Positions 34,647 to 44,134 of a stretch of DNA of 64,000 bases are shown piece after piece (position 1 is the stretch's first letter; each line of letters begins with the position of its first letter). This DNA is from CALWZE01 sp964645785 (GTDB lineage Bacteria > Bacillota > Clostridia > Oscillospirales > Ruminococcaceae). The notes beneath the pieces were generated by a model that worked only from the letters and a program-made list of their open reading frames with translations, searched no databases and was not told where the DNA came from. A program made the translations under genes and the position numbers. The stretch spans positions 80,310 to 144,309 of the forward strand of contig CAZYAV010000001.1 of assembly GCA_964645785.1 (NCBI GenBank), given 5' to 3'.

Positions 34647-36314
34647 TTAGCGCTTGAGGTTAATCAGCTCCTCAAGCATTGTATCCGACACCGTGATGAC
34701 CCGGCTGTTTGCCTGGAAGCCGCGCTGTGTCGTAATCATATCGGCCATCTCGTTGGAGAGGTCGACGTTGGACATTTCCAGCGCGCTCGCCTTCAGCGCG
34801 CCCGTGCCCTCGCTGCCCGGGTCGGCCAGCTGCGGCTCGCCCGAGTTCGCGGTCTGGGAATAGTAGTTGTTGCCTTCATACTGCAAGCCATAGGGGTTTG
34901 CAAAGTTCGCAAGCGAAATCTTGCCCGCGCTGACCGTACCCAGCTCCGCGTGGGAGACCATGACCGTACCGTCCGACGCAATCGCGATACCCGACAGCTG
35001 GTCGAGGGTGATGACGCCGCCCTCGGTGCCGTTCGCAAGGGTAAAGGTGACGCTGGAAAGACCCAGCTCACGCGAAGGAACCGACTTGGTCGCGGTCAGG
35101 TCGCCCGGGTTGAATTTCACCGCGCCGGTGCTGTCCGTCTCCGCAAAGGCATTAATCTCGCTGCCGGCAGCCGGGTCGGCGCCACCGTTCATCTTTTTGA
35201 ACAGGGTGGTCATCTGGTCAAAGCCCGGGTTGGTCACCTGGATATAGTCGTCGGTCGAGTTGCGCAGCAGCAGGGACGGTGCCGTGGAGTCCGGCGTAAT
35301 CTTGCAGGAGTAGTTCTTGCCGCCGATGGTCATCTTGATTTCCCACGAGCCGTCGCCTGTGTCGTCATAGGTGGCAGTCAGGGCATCCACGTCGCCCTCG
35401 CCGGTGAAGCCGGTGCTCGCCTTCACAAAGGTCAGGCCGCCGCCGAACGCGCCGCTCTCGATGCCGTCGATGCGGCCGGTTTTGGTGCCGAAGGTCGCGC
35501 CGGTAACCTCTGCGCCGGTCAGCGGGCCTTCCGCGAACACGTCCTTGGAAGCGGTGATGACGAACCGGCCGGCCGTGTGGGCGACGCCGTTGTTCGCCTC
35601 CAGAATCGCGTTGTTGATCGCGTTGTTGACCTCGTCGATGCTGTTGAACTTGGTCGAGGCGTTGAGGGTGACGTTGATCGAGCCGGTCGAGGTGATCGTC
35701 GCGCTCGCGTCCAGACCCTGCGGCAGCTGGTTGCTCGAGTTGATGGTAAAGCCGACATTGCCGTATTTGGTGGGGTTGGTGGTCTGGATTGTGAAATCGA
35801 CCTCGTTGATCGACTCGGTGATGGTCGCCACGCGGGGATCGACCGAGCCGAGGTTGTCGAGCTTGATCTTCTGGGAGGACGGCGTACCGTCCTTATCCGC
35901 CGTGCCCAGCACGAAGTTGCCGTTGATGTCGGTCAGATAGCCGTTGGAATCGTAGTCAAGCAGGCCGGCCTTGGTGTAGAAGATGTTGCCGTCCGCGTCC
36001 ATCACCTGCAAAAAGCCCTCGCCGGTGATTGCCACATCCAGCCCGAAGCCGGTGTTCTGCATACTGGACTGGGTCATCTGGGACTGGATGCCGGCGAGCA
36101 TGGCGCCGTAACCGACACTGGACGGGTTGACGCCGCCGCGGTTGCCCGTGCCGCCGGACGCCGCGGTCAGCGTCTGATAAAAGATATCCGAAAAGACCGC
36201 GCGCTGGGATTTGAAGCCGTAAGTATTGACGTTGGAAATGTTGTTGCCGATTACGTCCATTCTGGTCATGTGGGTTTTCAGACCCGCCACGCCGGAGTAC
36301 ATTGCTCTGTTCAT
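34647..36314 (-). CDS. flgE: FlgE, flagellar hook protein
   Basis: A 555-residue hook protein. N-terminal MYSGVAGLKTHMTRMDVIGNNISNVNTYGFK (spread over residues 5-35), AITGEGFLQVMD in the middle, and the C-terminal end STVDLSNE-like SNVDLSNEMADMITTQRGFQANSRV identify it. It is exported through the rod before the substrate switch, with length set by FliK. The frame extends to 36365, but AAGGAGTGG precedes the ATG at 36314 and the family starts at MNRAMY. The middle domains are larger than in short hook proteins. Confidence 0.95.
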   Translation of the reverse strand: MNRAMYSGVAGLKTHMTRMDVIGNNISNVNTYGFKSQRAVFSDIFYQTLTAASGGTGNRGGVNPSSVGYGAMLAGIQSQMTQSSMQNTGFGLDVAITGEGFLQVMDADGNIFYTKAGLLDYDSNGYLTDINGNFVLGTADKDGTPSSQKIKLDNLGSVDPRVATITESINEVDFTIQTTNPTKYGNVGFTINSSNQLPQGLDASATITSTGSINVTLNASTKFNSIDEVNNAINNAILEANNGVAHTAGRFVITASKDVFAEGPLTGAEVTGATFGTKTGRIDGIESGAFGGGLTFVKASTGFTGEGDVDALTATYDDTGDGSWEIKMTIGGKNYSCKITPDSTAPSLLLRNSTDDYIQVTNPGFDQMTTLFKKMNGGADPAAGSEINAFAETDSTGAVKFNPGDLTATKSVPSRELGLSSVTFTLANGTEGGVITLDQLSGIAIASDGTVMVSHAELGTVSAGKISLANFANPYGLQYEGNNYYSQTANSGEPQLADPGSEGTGALKASALEMSNVDLSNEMADMITTQRGFQANSRVITVSDTMLEELINLKR

Positions 36315-36402
36315 AAGAAACCACTCCTTGTTTTGCAAAGGAACAGTTCGCGTGCCGCTCGTCAATCAGTCGGAGCGGCAAAGCCCCCTCAAAAGGTCCG
36401 GC

Positions 36403-36810
36403 TTAAACAATAACTGTTCCGTCGATGTTTGTAAAGACGCTGTCCTGCGAATCCCGGCTGCTCACCGCCGTGATGACCGTGTTGTTTTTCACATTCACCA
36501 GAAACGCGGTTTTGTCGATCAGAATCAGCGTGTCGTCCAGGTTTTTTTCTCCCGCGAGCCGCACACCGCGGTTCAACCGCTCGAGATACTCGTCCGAAAG
36601 CTCGATGTTGTGGTTGAGCGCCCGTTTGATTGCGTGCTTGGAAAAATTCACCTCGCTGCGGGAGGCCAGGCTTTCGCTCAGGATATCACGGAATGAGGTC
36701 TCGCTGCCGTTTGCTGCCCGCGCCCCGTCCTGCGTTACGGGAACGGCGCCAACCGGTGAGACAAGCCCTGTGGTGATTGCCGAGCGGAGCTTGAAATCCA
36801 AGCTGTTCAT
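36403..36810 (-). CDS. TIGR02530-type flagellar operon protein
   Basis: A 135-residue protein with no membrane segment. The middle part (VNFSKHAIKRALNHNIELSDEYLERLNRGVRLAGEKNLDDTLILIDKTAFLVNVKNNTVITA, residues ~54-116) is the conserved core of the TIGR02530 flagellar operon family found between flgD and flgE in Firmicutes and spirochaetes. Function is unknown; the position suggests a part in hook assembly. It lies 14 bases after flgD and 88 before flgE. Confidence 0.85.
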   Translation of the reverse strand: MNSLDFKLRSAITTGLVSPVGAVPVTQDGARAANGSETSFRDILSESLASRSEVNFSKHAIKRALNHNIELSDEYLERLNRGVRLAGEKNLDDTLILIDKTAFLVNVKNNTVITAVSSRDSQDSVFTNIDGTVIV

Positions 36811-36823
36811 CGTTTCACTCCGT

Positions 36824-37585
36824 TCAGGTTGTCGAAATCTTTGTTGTTGCGGCTATCGGCTTATACACGGATTTTTTGCCGGTCGGGTCGGTCACAACCA
36901 CGTTGAAATAATAGCGCGTACCGGGGTCGAGACCCAACACCTCCATCGCCTGCGCCGAGGTCATCGTGCCGTACTTGGTTCCGGCCTCCACCTTGTCGAC
37001 CGTGTTGAACGGCGCATCCTTGGAATAATAGACCTCGTACTTGTAGCTGCCCATCATCAGATCATCCTCGGTCGGGACGTCCCACTTGAGGCTGACCGAA
37101 TTTTCGCCCGCTTCCGCGGCCGTGATTTTGAAGCCGTCGCCCACAACGCCGGTATCGCTCGAGCCGATCGGGGCGGAGCCGATGCTCATGATCTGGCTCA
37201 GCTCGTACTTTTTGCCGCCGATGTAGACCACATATTCATTGTCCACCAGCGACACCCGGTCAACAACGCCCGTCGTCGTGTCCAGCGAGCCGCCAACCGT
37301 GTTCCTCGAAGCCGTCACCGATTTGCCAACCAGGCTCATCGCGTACATGGTCTTGGAATAGCTCGCCATCTCCTGCATCATCTGCATGTTGGAGAATGTC
37401 GCCATCTGATTGACCATCTCGGTGTTGTCCATCGGGTTGGTGAAGTCCTGGTTCTGGAGCTGCACGACCATCAGGTTCAAAAAGTCGGACGCGTCGAGAA
37501 TGGAGTTGTCCGTCTTGTCCGTAAACACCGCGTTAAACTGGTTCTGGCTTGAACCCATCACGCGGTCTGTCGAGCTGCTGCTCAT
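36824..37585 (-). CDS. flgD: FlgD, hook cap protein, with an added fibronectin type III domain
   Basis: A 253-residue protein. The N-terminal ~130 residues are FlgD: DFLNLMVVQLQNQDFTNPMDN (around 34-54), then MVNQMATFSNMQMM and a short beta domain. FlgD caps the growing hook. Residues ~148-245 form a fibronectin type III-like domain (SVSLKWDVP, YKYEVYYS, LDPGTRYYFNVVVTD), an uncommon addition. The protein starts MSSSSTDRV. It follows fliK and precedes the TIGR02530 gene, the standard order. The FN3-like module might replace the usual FlgD Ig-like/Tudor region. Confidence 0.92.
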   Translation of the reverse strand: MSSSSTDRVMGSSQNQFNAVFTDKTDNSILDASDFLNLMVVQLQNQDFTNPMDNTEMVNQMATFSNMQMMQEMASYSKTMYAMSLVGKSVTASRNTVGGSLDTTTGVVDRVSLVDNEYVVYIGGKKYELSQIMSIGSAPIGSSDTGVVGDGFKITAAEAGENSVSLKWDVPTEDDLMMGSYKYEVYYSKDAPFNTVDKVEAGTKYGTMTSAQAMEVLGLDPGTRYYFNVVVTDPTGKKSVYKPIAATTKISTT

Positions 37586-37606
37586 CTGCTTCCTTCTCCT
37601 TTCCTG

Positions 37607-38725
37607 TTAGATGAAATGTGCCGCCTGCACAAGCTCGCTGCCCAGCAGCTCTTCGATTGTGCCGGCAAAGCCGTCCTCCTCCTGCCGGTTCTGCTGCTGC
37701 CCGCGTCTCTGCTGGCCGCGGTTCTGGCGCTCCTGCTCGTCATAGCGCAGCATGGTCTGCTCCACCGGCTGGTTCTGCTGCTCCTGCGTCACCGCGGGGC
37801 GAACCTCCACCTCCATCGGGCTGACCGCCTGCTTGAGTGCGGCAAGTTCCCGGTTCAGGAGATTGGCCGCTTCCTTGGTCTCGGTCACGATGCTCAGGGT
37901 CATCCGGTTGTCCTTGCTGAGGATGCGGATTGTCAGCTCGCCGAGCGAATCCGGCTTCAGGCGCATGGTGAATTCCCGCGTGCCTGCCTCAAGGTTTTCG
38001 TTGAGCTTGGCAAGGATCTGCGGCGCAACCTCGGCGGGCTGCTGCTGCGGCGCACGCTCAAGACGCAGCGCACCGACATTGTCAAACACACGCGCCTCGC
38101 TCAGGTCAAGCTGGCTTTGCGCGGCGGCCTCTTCTTCGGCGCCGGTTGTCCTGCGCTGATTCAGCGCGGCCTTGATGCTCTGCACAAACGCGCCGTTTAG
38201 TTCAAGCGGCGGCTGCGCGCCCTGTTCGGTCTGCCCGGAAAGCGCCTCCTCCTGGCCGGTCATATTCTCGGTATAGCTGGCCGAAAGGATCGGCATCTCG
38301 GATGTCTCGGACATTCCGGCCGTCTGCGCACTTTGCTCAAGCGCCGCCTGTGCAAGCGAGCTCAGCACCGCCAGCGGATCGCTGAGCGACCGGCTGCTCA
38401 TATCCTGTCCAAGTGCGTCAAGCAGTTCATTCTGCCCGGTCTGGGTCAGCGCGCCGAATTGCAGCTGCTGCATCAGCGCCGGCATTCCGCCCATCGCCTC
38501 CAGCAGCGCCATGCCCGCGGAAGCGTACTGCTCCTGCGTGATGTCCTCGGACGAGCCGGTCAGCCATTCCTGCGCCGCAAGCGCCTCGTGCTCCTTCGAG
38601 CCCTCCACCATCTGCTGGATGATCTGCAAAAACGGATCGCTCACAGCCGCGGATGTGCTCTGCCCCGCCGCGCTGCCCCGGTACTGCTGGATCGCGTCAA
38701 ACGAGACAAAATTCAGGTTTTCCAT
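37607..38725 (-). CDS. fliK: FliK, hook-length control protein
   Basis: A 372-residue protein, Gln/Ala/Glu-rich and mostly unstructured in its first ~230 residues, with a conserved C-terminal domain (~235-330: GTREFTMRLKPDSLGELTIRI, then AANLLNRELAALKQAVSPMEVEV). FliK is exported during hook growth and signals FlhB to switch substrates. After the core there is a basic Gln/Arg-rich stretch (QNRGQQRRGQQQNRQ). The GTG at 38734 overlaps the GGAGGTG ribosome site, so the ATG at 38725 is the start. Confidence 0.92.
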   Translation of the reverse strand: MENLNFVSFDAIQQYRGSAAGQSTSAAVSDPFLQIIQQMVEGSKEHEALAAQEWLTGSSEDITQEQYASAGMALLEAMGGMPALMQQLQFGALTQTGQNELLDALGQDMSSRSLSDPLAVLSSLAQAALEQSAQTAGMSETSEMPILSASYTENMTGQEEALSGQTEQGAQPPLELNGAFVQSIKAALNQRRTTGAEEEAAAQSQLDLSEARVFDNVGALRLERAPQQQPAEVAPQILAKLNENLEAGTREFTMRLKPDSLGELTIRILSKDNRMTLSIVTETKEAANLLNRELAALKQAVSPMEVEVRPAVTQEQQNQPVEQTMLRYDEQERQNRGQQRRGQQQNRQEEDGFAGTIEELLGSELVQAAHFI

Positions 38726-38809
38726 CTGTTTCACCTCCTTTCAATGGGTCTGTTCTATTTCCAAACGGCCGAAGCCGTGGAAACCAATGGACTCGGCTCA
38801 CACACAGGC

Positions 38810-39256
38810 TCACTCGGCGGCAAGCTGGTGCACAAGCCCTTCGTTGATCTGCTGTTCAAATTCCTTGGCCGTCTCTTTATTATACTCCTCCAGCTGCTTT
38901 TCTTCCAGCTTATTCAGCCCGGAAAGTTCCTGCGAGGCCTGAATCACAACCTGCCGCTGCGCGTTAATCCGCTGTTCCAGCAGCACCAGCGCCCGTTCAA
39001 TCTCCTCAATGCGGCGGGTGGTGTTTTCCCGATAGTATTTGAACCCGTTCAGGTCAACCAGCGACATGCCGACGCTGCGGCTGCGCTCCTGAAGCGCCGC
39101 CTCTTTCTGCACCAGAAACTGCGCGAGCTCCTCTTTTTTCTGGATATGGCGGTTCTTTTCCTGGTTCAGCGTCGCGAGCGCCGCCTTTTCCGATTCAAGG
39201 ATCTGCTCTTTATACTGCTGCACGCGCTTTAATGAGAAATGAAACACCTTCGGCAT
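38810..39256 (-). CDS. fliJ: FliJ, flagellar export chaperone
   Basis: A 148-residue, almost wholly coiled-coil protein rich in Gln, Glu, Leu and Arg, opening FHFSLKRVQQYKEQILESEK as FliJ proteins do. FliJ links the FliI ATPase ring to FlhA and recycles chaperones. It lies 17 bases after fliI and 84 before fliK, the expected place. Sequence conservation is low in the family, so assignment rests on the N-terminus, size, coil and context. Confidence 0.9.
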   Translation of the reverse strand: MPKVFHFSLKRVQQYKEQILESEKAALATLNQEKNRHIQKKEELAQFLVQKEAALQERSRSVGMSLVDLNGFKYYRENTTRRIEEIERALVLLEQRINAQRQVVIQASQELSGLNKLEEKQLEEYNKETAKEFEQQINEGLVHQLAAE

Positions 39257-39273
39257 CGAAAATCACCTTAGCT

Positions 39274-40599
39274 TTACTGCACAACCTGCTGCATCATCCG
39301 GATCGTTTCGGGATACGGCGTGCTGTTTTCAACCTCCTGGGTGAGGAATTCGTTGATTCTGGGCATATAGTCTATCGAGCGGTCAAGCTGTGGGTTTGTG
39401 CCGTGCTTGTACGCGCCAATCGAGATCAGATCCTCATTTTCCTGATAGGTCGACATCAGGTTGCGGATCTCATGCGCGGCCTGCTTTTGCTCGGGCGGCG
39501 CAATCTCGTTCATCAGGCGGCTGACGCTGTTTAGGATGTCGATTGCGGGGTAGTGGTTTTTTGCCGCGATTTTGCGGGACAGAATGATGTGCCCGTCGAT
39601 AATGCCGCGCACCGTGTCCGCAATCGGCTCGTTGGTGTCGTCCCCCTCGACCAGGACAGTGTAGATGCCGGTGATCGAGCCGTTTTCGAAATTGCCGGAA
39701 CGCTCGAGCAGCTTGGGCAGCGCCGAATAGATCGAGGGGGTGTACCCGCGCGCAATCGGCGCCTCGCCGGTATTGAGCCCGATTTCCCGCTGCGCCATCG
39801 CAAACCGGGTCAGCGAGTCCATCATCAGCAGCACGTCCTTGCCCTGCAGCTGGAAATACTCCGCAATCGAGGTCGCCGTCTGGGCACATTTGAGCCGCAT
39901 CAGCGCCGGCTGGTCGGAGGTCGCCACAACGAGGATGGAGCGCTTGATGCCCTCCTCGCCGAGGTCGCGCTGGATGAACTCCACCACCTCGCGCCCGCGC
40001 TCGCCAACCAGCGCGATGACGTTGATGTCCGCCTTGACGTTGCGGGCAATCATCCCCATCAGGGTGCTTTTGCCGACGCCGCTTCCGGCGAAGATCCCGA
40101 TCCTCTGCCCTTTGCCGACGGTCAGCAGGCCGTCGATTGCCCGCACCCCCAGCTCGATGGGCTCGGAGATTGGGGGACGCGCCATCGGGTTGACCGGCTG
40201 CCCCGTGATGGAGACCGTGTCGTGCACGGTGATCGGCCCCTTGCCGTCAATCGGCATACCGAGCGCATCCACCGTCCGGCCGACCATCTCCGGCCCCACC
40301 GGGATATTCAGTTTATCGCCTGTGTTGACCACGGCGCAGCCGTAACCGGCGCCCTCCAGCTCCTGATACGGCATCAGATAGGTAATGTTTTCCGCAATGC
40401 CCACGACCTCGCAGGTCACCTTCTGGCCATTCGCGGTTGTGATGAGGCAGATATCGCCGATGCTGCACGACAGGCCGGTCGCCTCAATCGACATGCCGAC
40501 AATCTTGCAGATTCGCCCCTCCTGGGTGCACAGATCCGCCAAATGCAGCCGGTTCAGCGATTCGGTAATGTCCAGCAGCGCATCCACTGTTTGTGTCAT
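39274..40599 (-). CDS. fliI: FliI, flagellar export ATPase
   Basis: A 441-residue F1-beta-like ATPase with Walker A GSGVGKST at 172-179, Walker B VLLMMDSLTRFAMAQREIG (~250-270) and IYTVLVEGDDTNEPIAD. It uses ATP to release substrates from chaperones at the export gate, regulated by FliH. The start ATG overlaps the fliH stop by 4 bp. Length and motifs are normal. Confidence 0.97.
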   Translation of the reverse strand: MTQTVDALLDITESLNRLHLADLCTQEGRICKIVGMSIEATGLSCSIGDICLITTANGQKVTCEVVGIAENITYLMPYQELEGAGYGCAVVNTGDKLNIPVGPEMVGRTVDALGMPIDGKGPITVHDTVSITGQPVNPMARPPISEPIELGVRAIDGLLTVGKGQRIGIFAGSGVGKSTLMGMIARNVKADINVIALVGERGREVVEFIQRDLGEEGIKRSILVVATSDQPALMRLKCAQTATSIAEYFQLQGKDVLLMMDSLTRFAMAQREIGLNTGEAPIARGYTPSIYSALPKLLERSGNFENGSITGIYTVLVEGDDTNEPIADTVRGIIDGHIILSRKIAAKNHYPAIDILNSVSRLMNEIAPPEQKQAAHEIRNLMSTYQENEDLISIGAYKHGTNPQLDRSIDYMPRINEFLTQEVENSTPYPETIRMMQQVVQ

Positions 40600-41438
40600 T
40601 CGGTTCCAAACACCCTTCTCAGGTTGTCAATTTGGGTGGAGATGGACGCGTCAATCGTGCCTGTCTCGGTCGATACGCGAACCGTGCCGTCCGAATCCGG
40701 CGCCGGCACAACCTCGGCGCGCTCCATGCTCTGCAAATCGCTGCGCAGCTTTTCAACCAGCCCCAGCAGGTGATCCGAGACCTCGACCTTCAGCCATGTG
40801 GCGTTTTTCACCCGGTCAACCGTCTCCATCACCAGCGTTTGCAGGGTCAGGTCATCCTGTTCGATTTTGCGCTGAATCAGCTTTTCCGCGATTTCAAGGG
40901 AGAGGGTGTTGAGCTGGCGGGCATAGGTCTCAAAATACGCCGTCTGCATCTTCTCCATCTCCTCCAGGCTCTGGCCAACCTGTTGGATTAAGCCCGTGAT
41001 CTCGGTTTTTTTCTGGTTCAGCGCGTTGAAATACGCCTCCTGGGATGCCTCCTGGAACGCGTTCTTGCCGGCCTCCTCCAGCGCGATTGGGTACGCCTCC
41101 TTGTAGGCGTTTTTATACGCCTCCTGCCGCGCGGAATTGTAGGCCTCTTTATATGCCGCGGTGTACGCGACCTGGCGCAGCTGCTCCATTTCCGCCGCGC
41201 TGAGCGCAATTGCCGGGCGCGCCGGCGGCTCGATGCGCACCGGCTCGGGCGCCGGTTCCTGCGTCTGCCCGGCGGCGGGCTGCTTTTGGGCGGCCGGCTT
41301 TGGGGCGGCCGCGCCGCGTTTATTCTTATCGGTTCGGGTTGCTTTGTTCTGCTCGATCTCCTCATGGCTGCCCATATCAGGGATGCGGATCTTTTCCTGT
41401 GAAAACCTGACCTGGCCGCCCCTGAAAATATCAGGCAA
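40596..41438 (-). CDS. fliH: FliH, regulator of the export ATPase
   Basis: A 280-residue protein with a Pro/Ala/Lys-rich N-terminus, then a long helix (~95-175) with regular repeats such as AYKEAYNSARQEAYKNAYKEAYP, and the FliH/V-ATPase-E-like C-terminal domain (LSLEIAEKLIQRKIEQDDLTLQ ... VRVSTETGTIDASI). FliH binds FliI and tethers it to the C-ring. The start is a TTG overlapping the fliG end by 8 bp, with GGAGATGAG before it. The repetitive AYKEA helix is the FliH analogue of the GxxxG repeat helix, here Ala/Tyr based. Confidence 0.92.
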   Translation of the reverse strand: MPDIFRGGQVRFSQEKIRIPDMGSHEEIEQNKATRTDKNKRGAAAPKPAAQKQPAAGQTQEPAPEPVRIEPPARPAIALSAAEMEQLRQVAYTAAYKEAYNSARQEAYKNAYKEAYPIALEEAGKNAFQEASQEAYFNALNQKKTEITGLIQQVGQSLEEMEKMQTAYFETYARQLNTLSLEIAEKLIQRKIEQDDLTLQTLVMETVDRVKNATWLKVEVSDHLLGLVEKLRSDLQSMERAEVVPAPDSDGTVRVSTETGTIDASISTQIDNLRRVFGTE

Positions 41439-42450
41439 TTATCTCATCTCCTCCGCCGCGCGAGATGACAATCTCGCCGGTCTCCTCCAGGCGGCGTATA
41501 ACGTTGACGATCTTCTGCTGCGCCTCCTCAACGTCACGCATACGGACATTGCGCAGGTACTCGATATCCGACAGGATATTCTCACGCGCACGCGCGGACA
41601 CGTTGTTGAGCAGAACGGCCTTGACCTCCTCGTTGGAGCCCTTGATGGCGATGGCGAGATCCTGCGAATCCACCTCGCGCAGCACCCGCTGGATGGTCAT
41701 ATCGTCGAGCGAGACAATATCCTCGAACACGAACATCAGCTTGCGGATGTTGTCGGACAGCTCCGGATCCACCTTGTTCAGCTCGTCGAAGATGTGCCGC
41801 TCAGTCGTGCGGTCGGTGTGGTTGATGATATCCGCCACATAGTTGATGCCGCCGATTTCGGTCATATCGACCGAGACGATGGTCGAGAACCGCTTTTCAA
41901 GGGTCGATTCGACGATCTTGACAATGTCCGGCGAAACGCTCTCCAGCGCGGCGATGCGCTTGATGACGTCCAGCTGCAGCTCGGGCGAAAGCTCGGAGAT
42001 AATCTGAGACGCCTGCTCCGCCTTCGCGTAGGAGAGAATGAACGCGATGGTCTGCGGATGCTCGTTCTGGATCATCATCATCAGGTTTTTGTAGTTTGAT
42101 TTGCGGATAAACTCAAACGCCATGGTCTGCATCGCGCTTGAGATCCGCTCCATGTACGAAGAGGCCAGCTGCGGGCCAAAGGCCTTTTCCAGAACATCGC
42201 GCGCGTAAAGCACACCGCCCTCGGAAATTACCTTCTGGGTCACACACAGGCCGTAAAAGTCGTCGACAATCCCCTGCATGTCCTCGTTGGACAGCTTTTG
42301 AAGCTTCGCAACCTCCATCGAGAGCTGCTCGACCTCTTCCTCACGCAGGAATTTGTAGACCTTCGCGGCGTGCTCCGCGCCCAGGGCGACAATCACAGAA
42401 GCAGCGCGCTGCAGGTTTGTGATTTTCGTTTTACCCGTGGTGCTCGCCAT
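41431..42450 (-). CDS. fliG: FliG, motor switch and torque protein
   Basis: A 339-residue rotor protein with three armadillo-like domains. N-terminal LQRAASVIVALGAEHAAKVYKFL, middle ENEHPQTIAFILSY-like QNEHPQTIAFILSYAKAEQAS (~118-138), and the C-terminal torque helix FVFEDIVSLDDMTIQRVLREVDSQDLAIAIKG (~235-267) with the charged residues that contact MotA. It attaches to FliF on one side and FliM on the other. It lies 7 bases after fliF; an AGAGGAG ribosome site precedes the ATG. Confidence 0.97.
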   Translation of the reverse strand: MASTTGKTKITNLQRAASVIVALGAEHAAKVYKFLREEEVEQLSMEVAKLQKLSNEDMQGIVDDFYGLCVTQKVISEGGVLYARDVLEKAFGPQLASSYMERISSAMQTMAFEFIRKSNYKNLMMMIQNEHPQTIAFILSYAKAEQASQIISELSPELQLDVIKRIAALESVSPDIVKIVESTLEKRFSTIVSVDMTEIGGINYVADIINHTDRTTERHIFDELNKVDPELSDNIRKLMFVFEDIVSLDDMTIQRVLREVDSQDLAIAIKGSNEEVKAVLLNNVSARARENILSDIEYLRNVRMRDVEEAQQKIVNVIRRLEETGEIVISRGGGDEIIA

Positions 42451-42456
42451 CGCGGC

Positions 42457-44091
42457 TTACTCCTCTCCCTTCATCCAGTTGCGGATGAGATTTGCCGTGA
42501 TTTCGGGGTTTGTATCCGCAAAATCACGCACTTCCTCAACAATCGCGGACTCCTTTGCGTCCTGCATCGAGGCTGCCGCGTTTGCAAGCTCCTGCTTGTA
42601 CTTATCGATCTCTTCCTGCATTGACACTGCACTGACCTCCTCTGGCACCGCCTGACCCTTGCCCTTGCCGCCCTTCTTCGCCTTCTTTTTCTTGCCCTTG
42701 TGGACAAGCGAAAGGATGACAATCAGCATAATCAGAATCAGCAGCAGCGCGCCGGCCGCAATCAGAACCCAAAGCGGCAGCGACTCCACAAATTCGATGA
42801 TGTTCACCGGCGTTCTTTCGGAACTTGCGTCGCTGTAGAACGACGAGACCGAGACCATGCTCGGATCGATATCCGCCGCGGTGGAAACCAGCTGAACCAG
42901 CTCCTCCTGCCGCGCCGGCGTCATCTGCGGCTCTTTGACCAGAACCGAAACAGTCGCGCGCTCCAGCTTGGCGTTGCCCTTTTCAATCTGCCGCTTTATA
43001 TAGCTGTAGTAATATTCTATATCCCTGTGATAGTCGGTGATGCCGCCCTCATCCTCCGGGTTGCGGTAGGCGTAGTTGGGCAGGTCGGTGTTGTCCTCCT
43101 CCCCGACAATCCCGCCGATCGACTCGATTGCGCCGATGGTGTAGTCCTCCTCCCGGCGGCTGGGATAGCCCTCGCCGTCCTCGTCCGGGATAACCGTCAT
43201 CGACTCGGTAATCATCGAGTCATAGTCAATCGTGACCATGGCGACGGCGACAACCCCGTCCTCGCCGTACCGCGGCGTGAGCAGGCGAATGATATTGCTC
43301 TCGATCTGCGAGCGGATGAGGGATTCAAATTCCAGATTTTGCGTGCGGGAAAAAAGCGTATCCTCCGTATTCGAGAGAACGCCGCTTTCCGCACCATAAA
43401 GCTCCGTGCGGGTTGTGGAATCCACCACGGTGACATTCGCCGCGTCAAGAAGCGGCACAGCCGAGGCAACCAGATTTTTGATTGCGGACACCTGCTGCGC
43501 CGACAACGTGATTCCGTTTTTCATGGTGAGCACAACGCTCGCGGTTGAAAACTGGTTGGTGTTTTGCTGCCAGGCAAAATTGCTTGTGGTTGGGATGGAA
43601 AGGGTTACAATCGCGCCGCTGATTTCATTCATGCTTTTCAGGGTGCTTTGCAGCCGATCCTGCAACTGATAGACCAGCACCTGCTTCTGTTCCGTCTCGG
43701 TCGCGGTCAGCCCTGTATGTTCAGAAAACACGTCGTATGCCAGCGAGGAGTTCGGATATCCCTGCGAGGCAAGCTCCAACAGGCTTCGGTTGTACTCCTT
43801 TCTTGGTACCTCGACCTGATTGTCCTGGTTAATGCGCGGGGTGACGCCGAGCGTTTGCAGCGCTTCAAACACCGATTCGGTCTCGGAGCTGCTCAGCTCC
43901 GGGTAAAGGACAACGTATGCATTCCCGTTCATGCTCAGCGCCGCAACAATCACCGCGCAAACCGCAACCACCGCGGCGCCGATCATAATGAGTTTTTTCT
44001 TCTTCTCTGCGGAGAGCTCTTTCGAGTATTCCTTTAGCTTTTCGAGATTTGCTTGGAAATTCAAGGCCGACTTGAGCTTTTCCTTGTCCAA
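42457..44091 (-). CDS. fliF: FliF, MS-ring protein
   Basis: A 544-residue MS-ring protein with two transmembrane helices (~34-53 and ~442-465) around a large periplasmic-side region containing the ring-building motifs: VLYPELSSSE, IPRKEY-like EVPRKEYNRSLLELASQGYP and ITLSAQQVSAIKNLVASAVP. The C-terminus (EVRDFADTNPEITANLIRNWMKGEE) binds FliG. It starts at a TTG after AAAGGGGGAG. It follows fliE and precedes fliG as usual. The MS ring houses the export gate and is the first structure built. Confidence 0.96.
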   Translation of the reverse strand: MDKEKLKSALNFQANLEKLKEYSKELSAEKKKKLIMIGAAVVAVCAVIVAALSMNGNAYVVLYPELSSSETESVFEALQTLGVTPRINQDNQVEVPRKEYNRSLLELASQGYPNSSLAYDVFSEHTGLTATETEQKQVLVYQLQDRLQSTLKSMNEISGAIVTLSIPTTSNFAWQQNTNQFSTASVVLTMKNGITLSAQQVSAIKNLVASAVPLLDAANVTVVDSTTRTELYGAESGVLSNTEDTLFSRTQNLEFESLIRSQIESNIIRLLTPRYGEDGVVAVAMVTIDYDSMITESMTVIPDEDGEGYPSRREEDYTIGAIESIGGIVGEEDNTDLPNYAYRNPEDEGGITDYHRDIEYYYSYIKRQIEKGNAKLERATVSVLVKEPQMTPARQEELVQLVSTAADIDPSMVSVSSFYSDASSERTPVNIIEFVESLPLWVLIAAGALLLILIMLIVILSLVHKGKKKKAKKGGKGKGQAVPEEVSAVSMQEEIDKYKQELANAAASMQDAKESAIVEEVRDFADTNPEITANLIRNWMKGEE

Positions 44092-44134
44092 AGGGCTCCC
44101 CCTTTCCTTTTAGTCAATTCTATGCGTCGGCACA

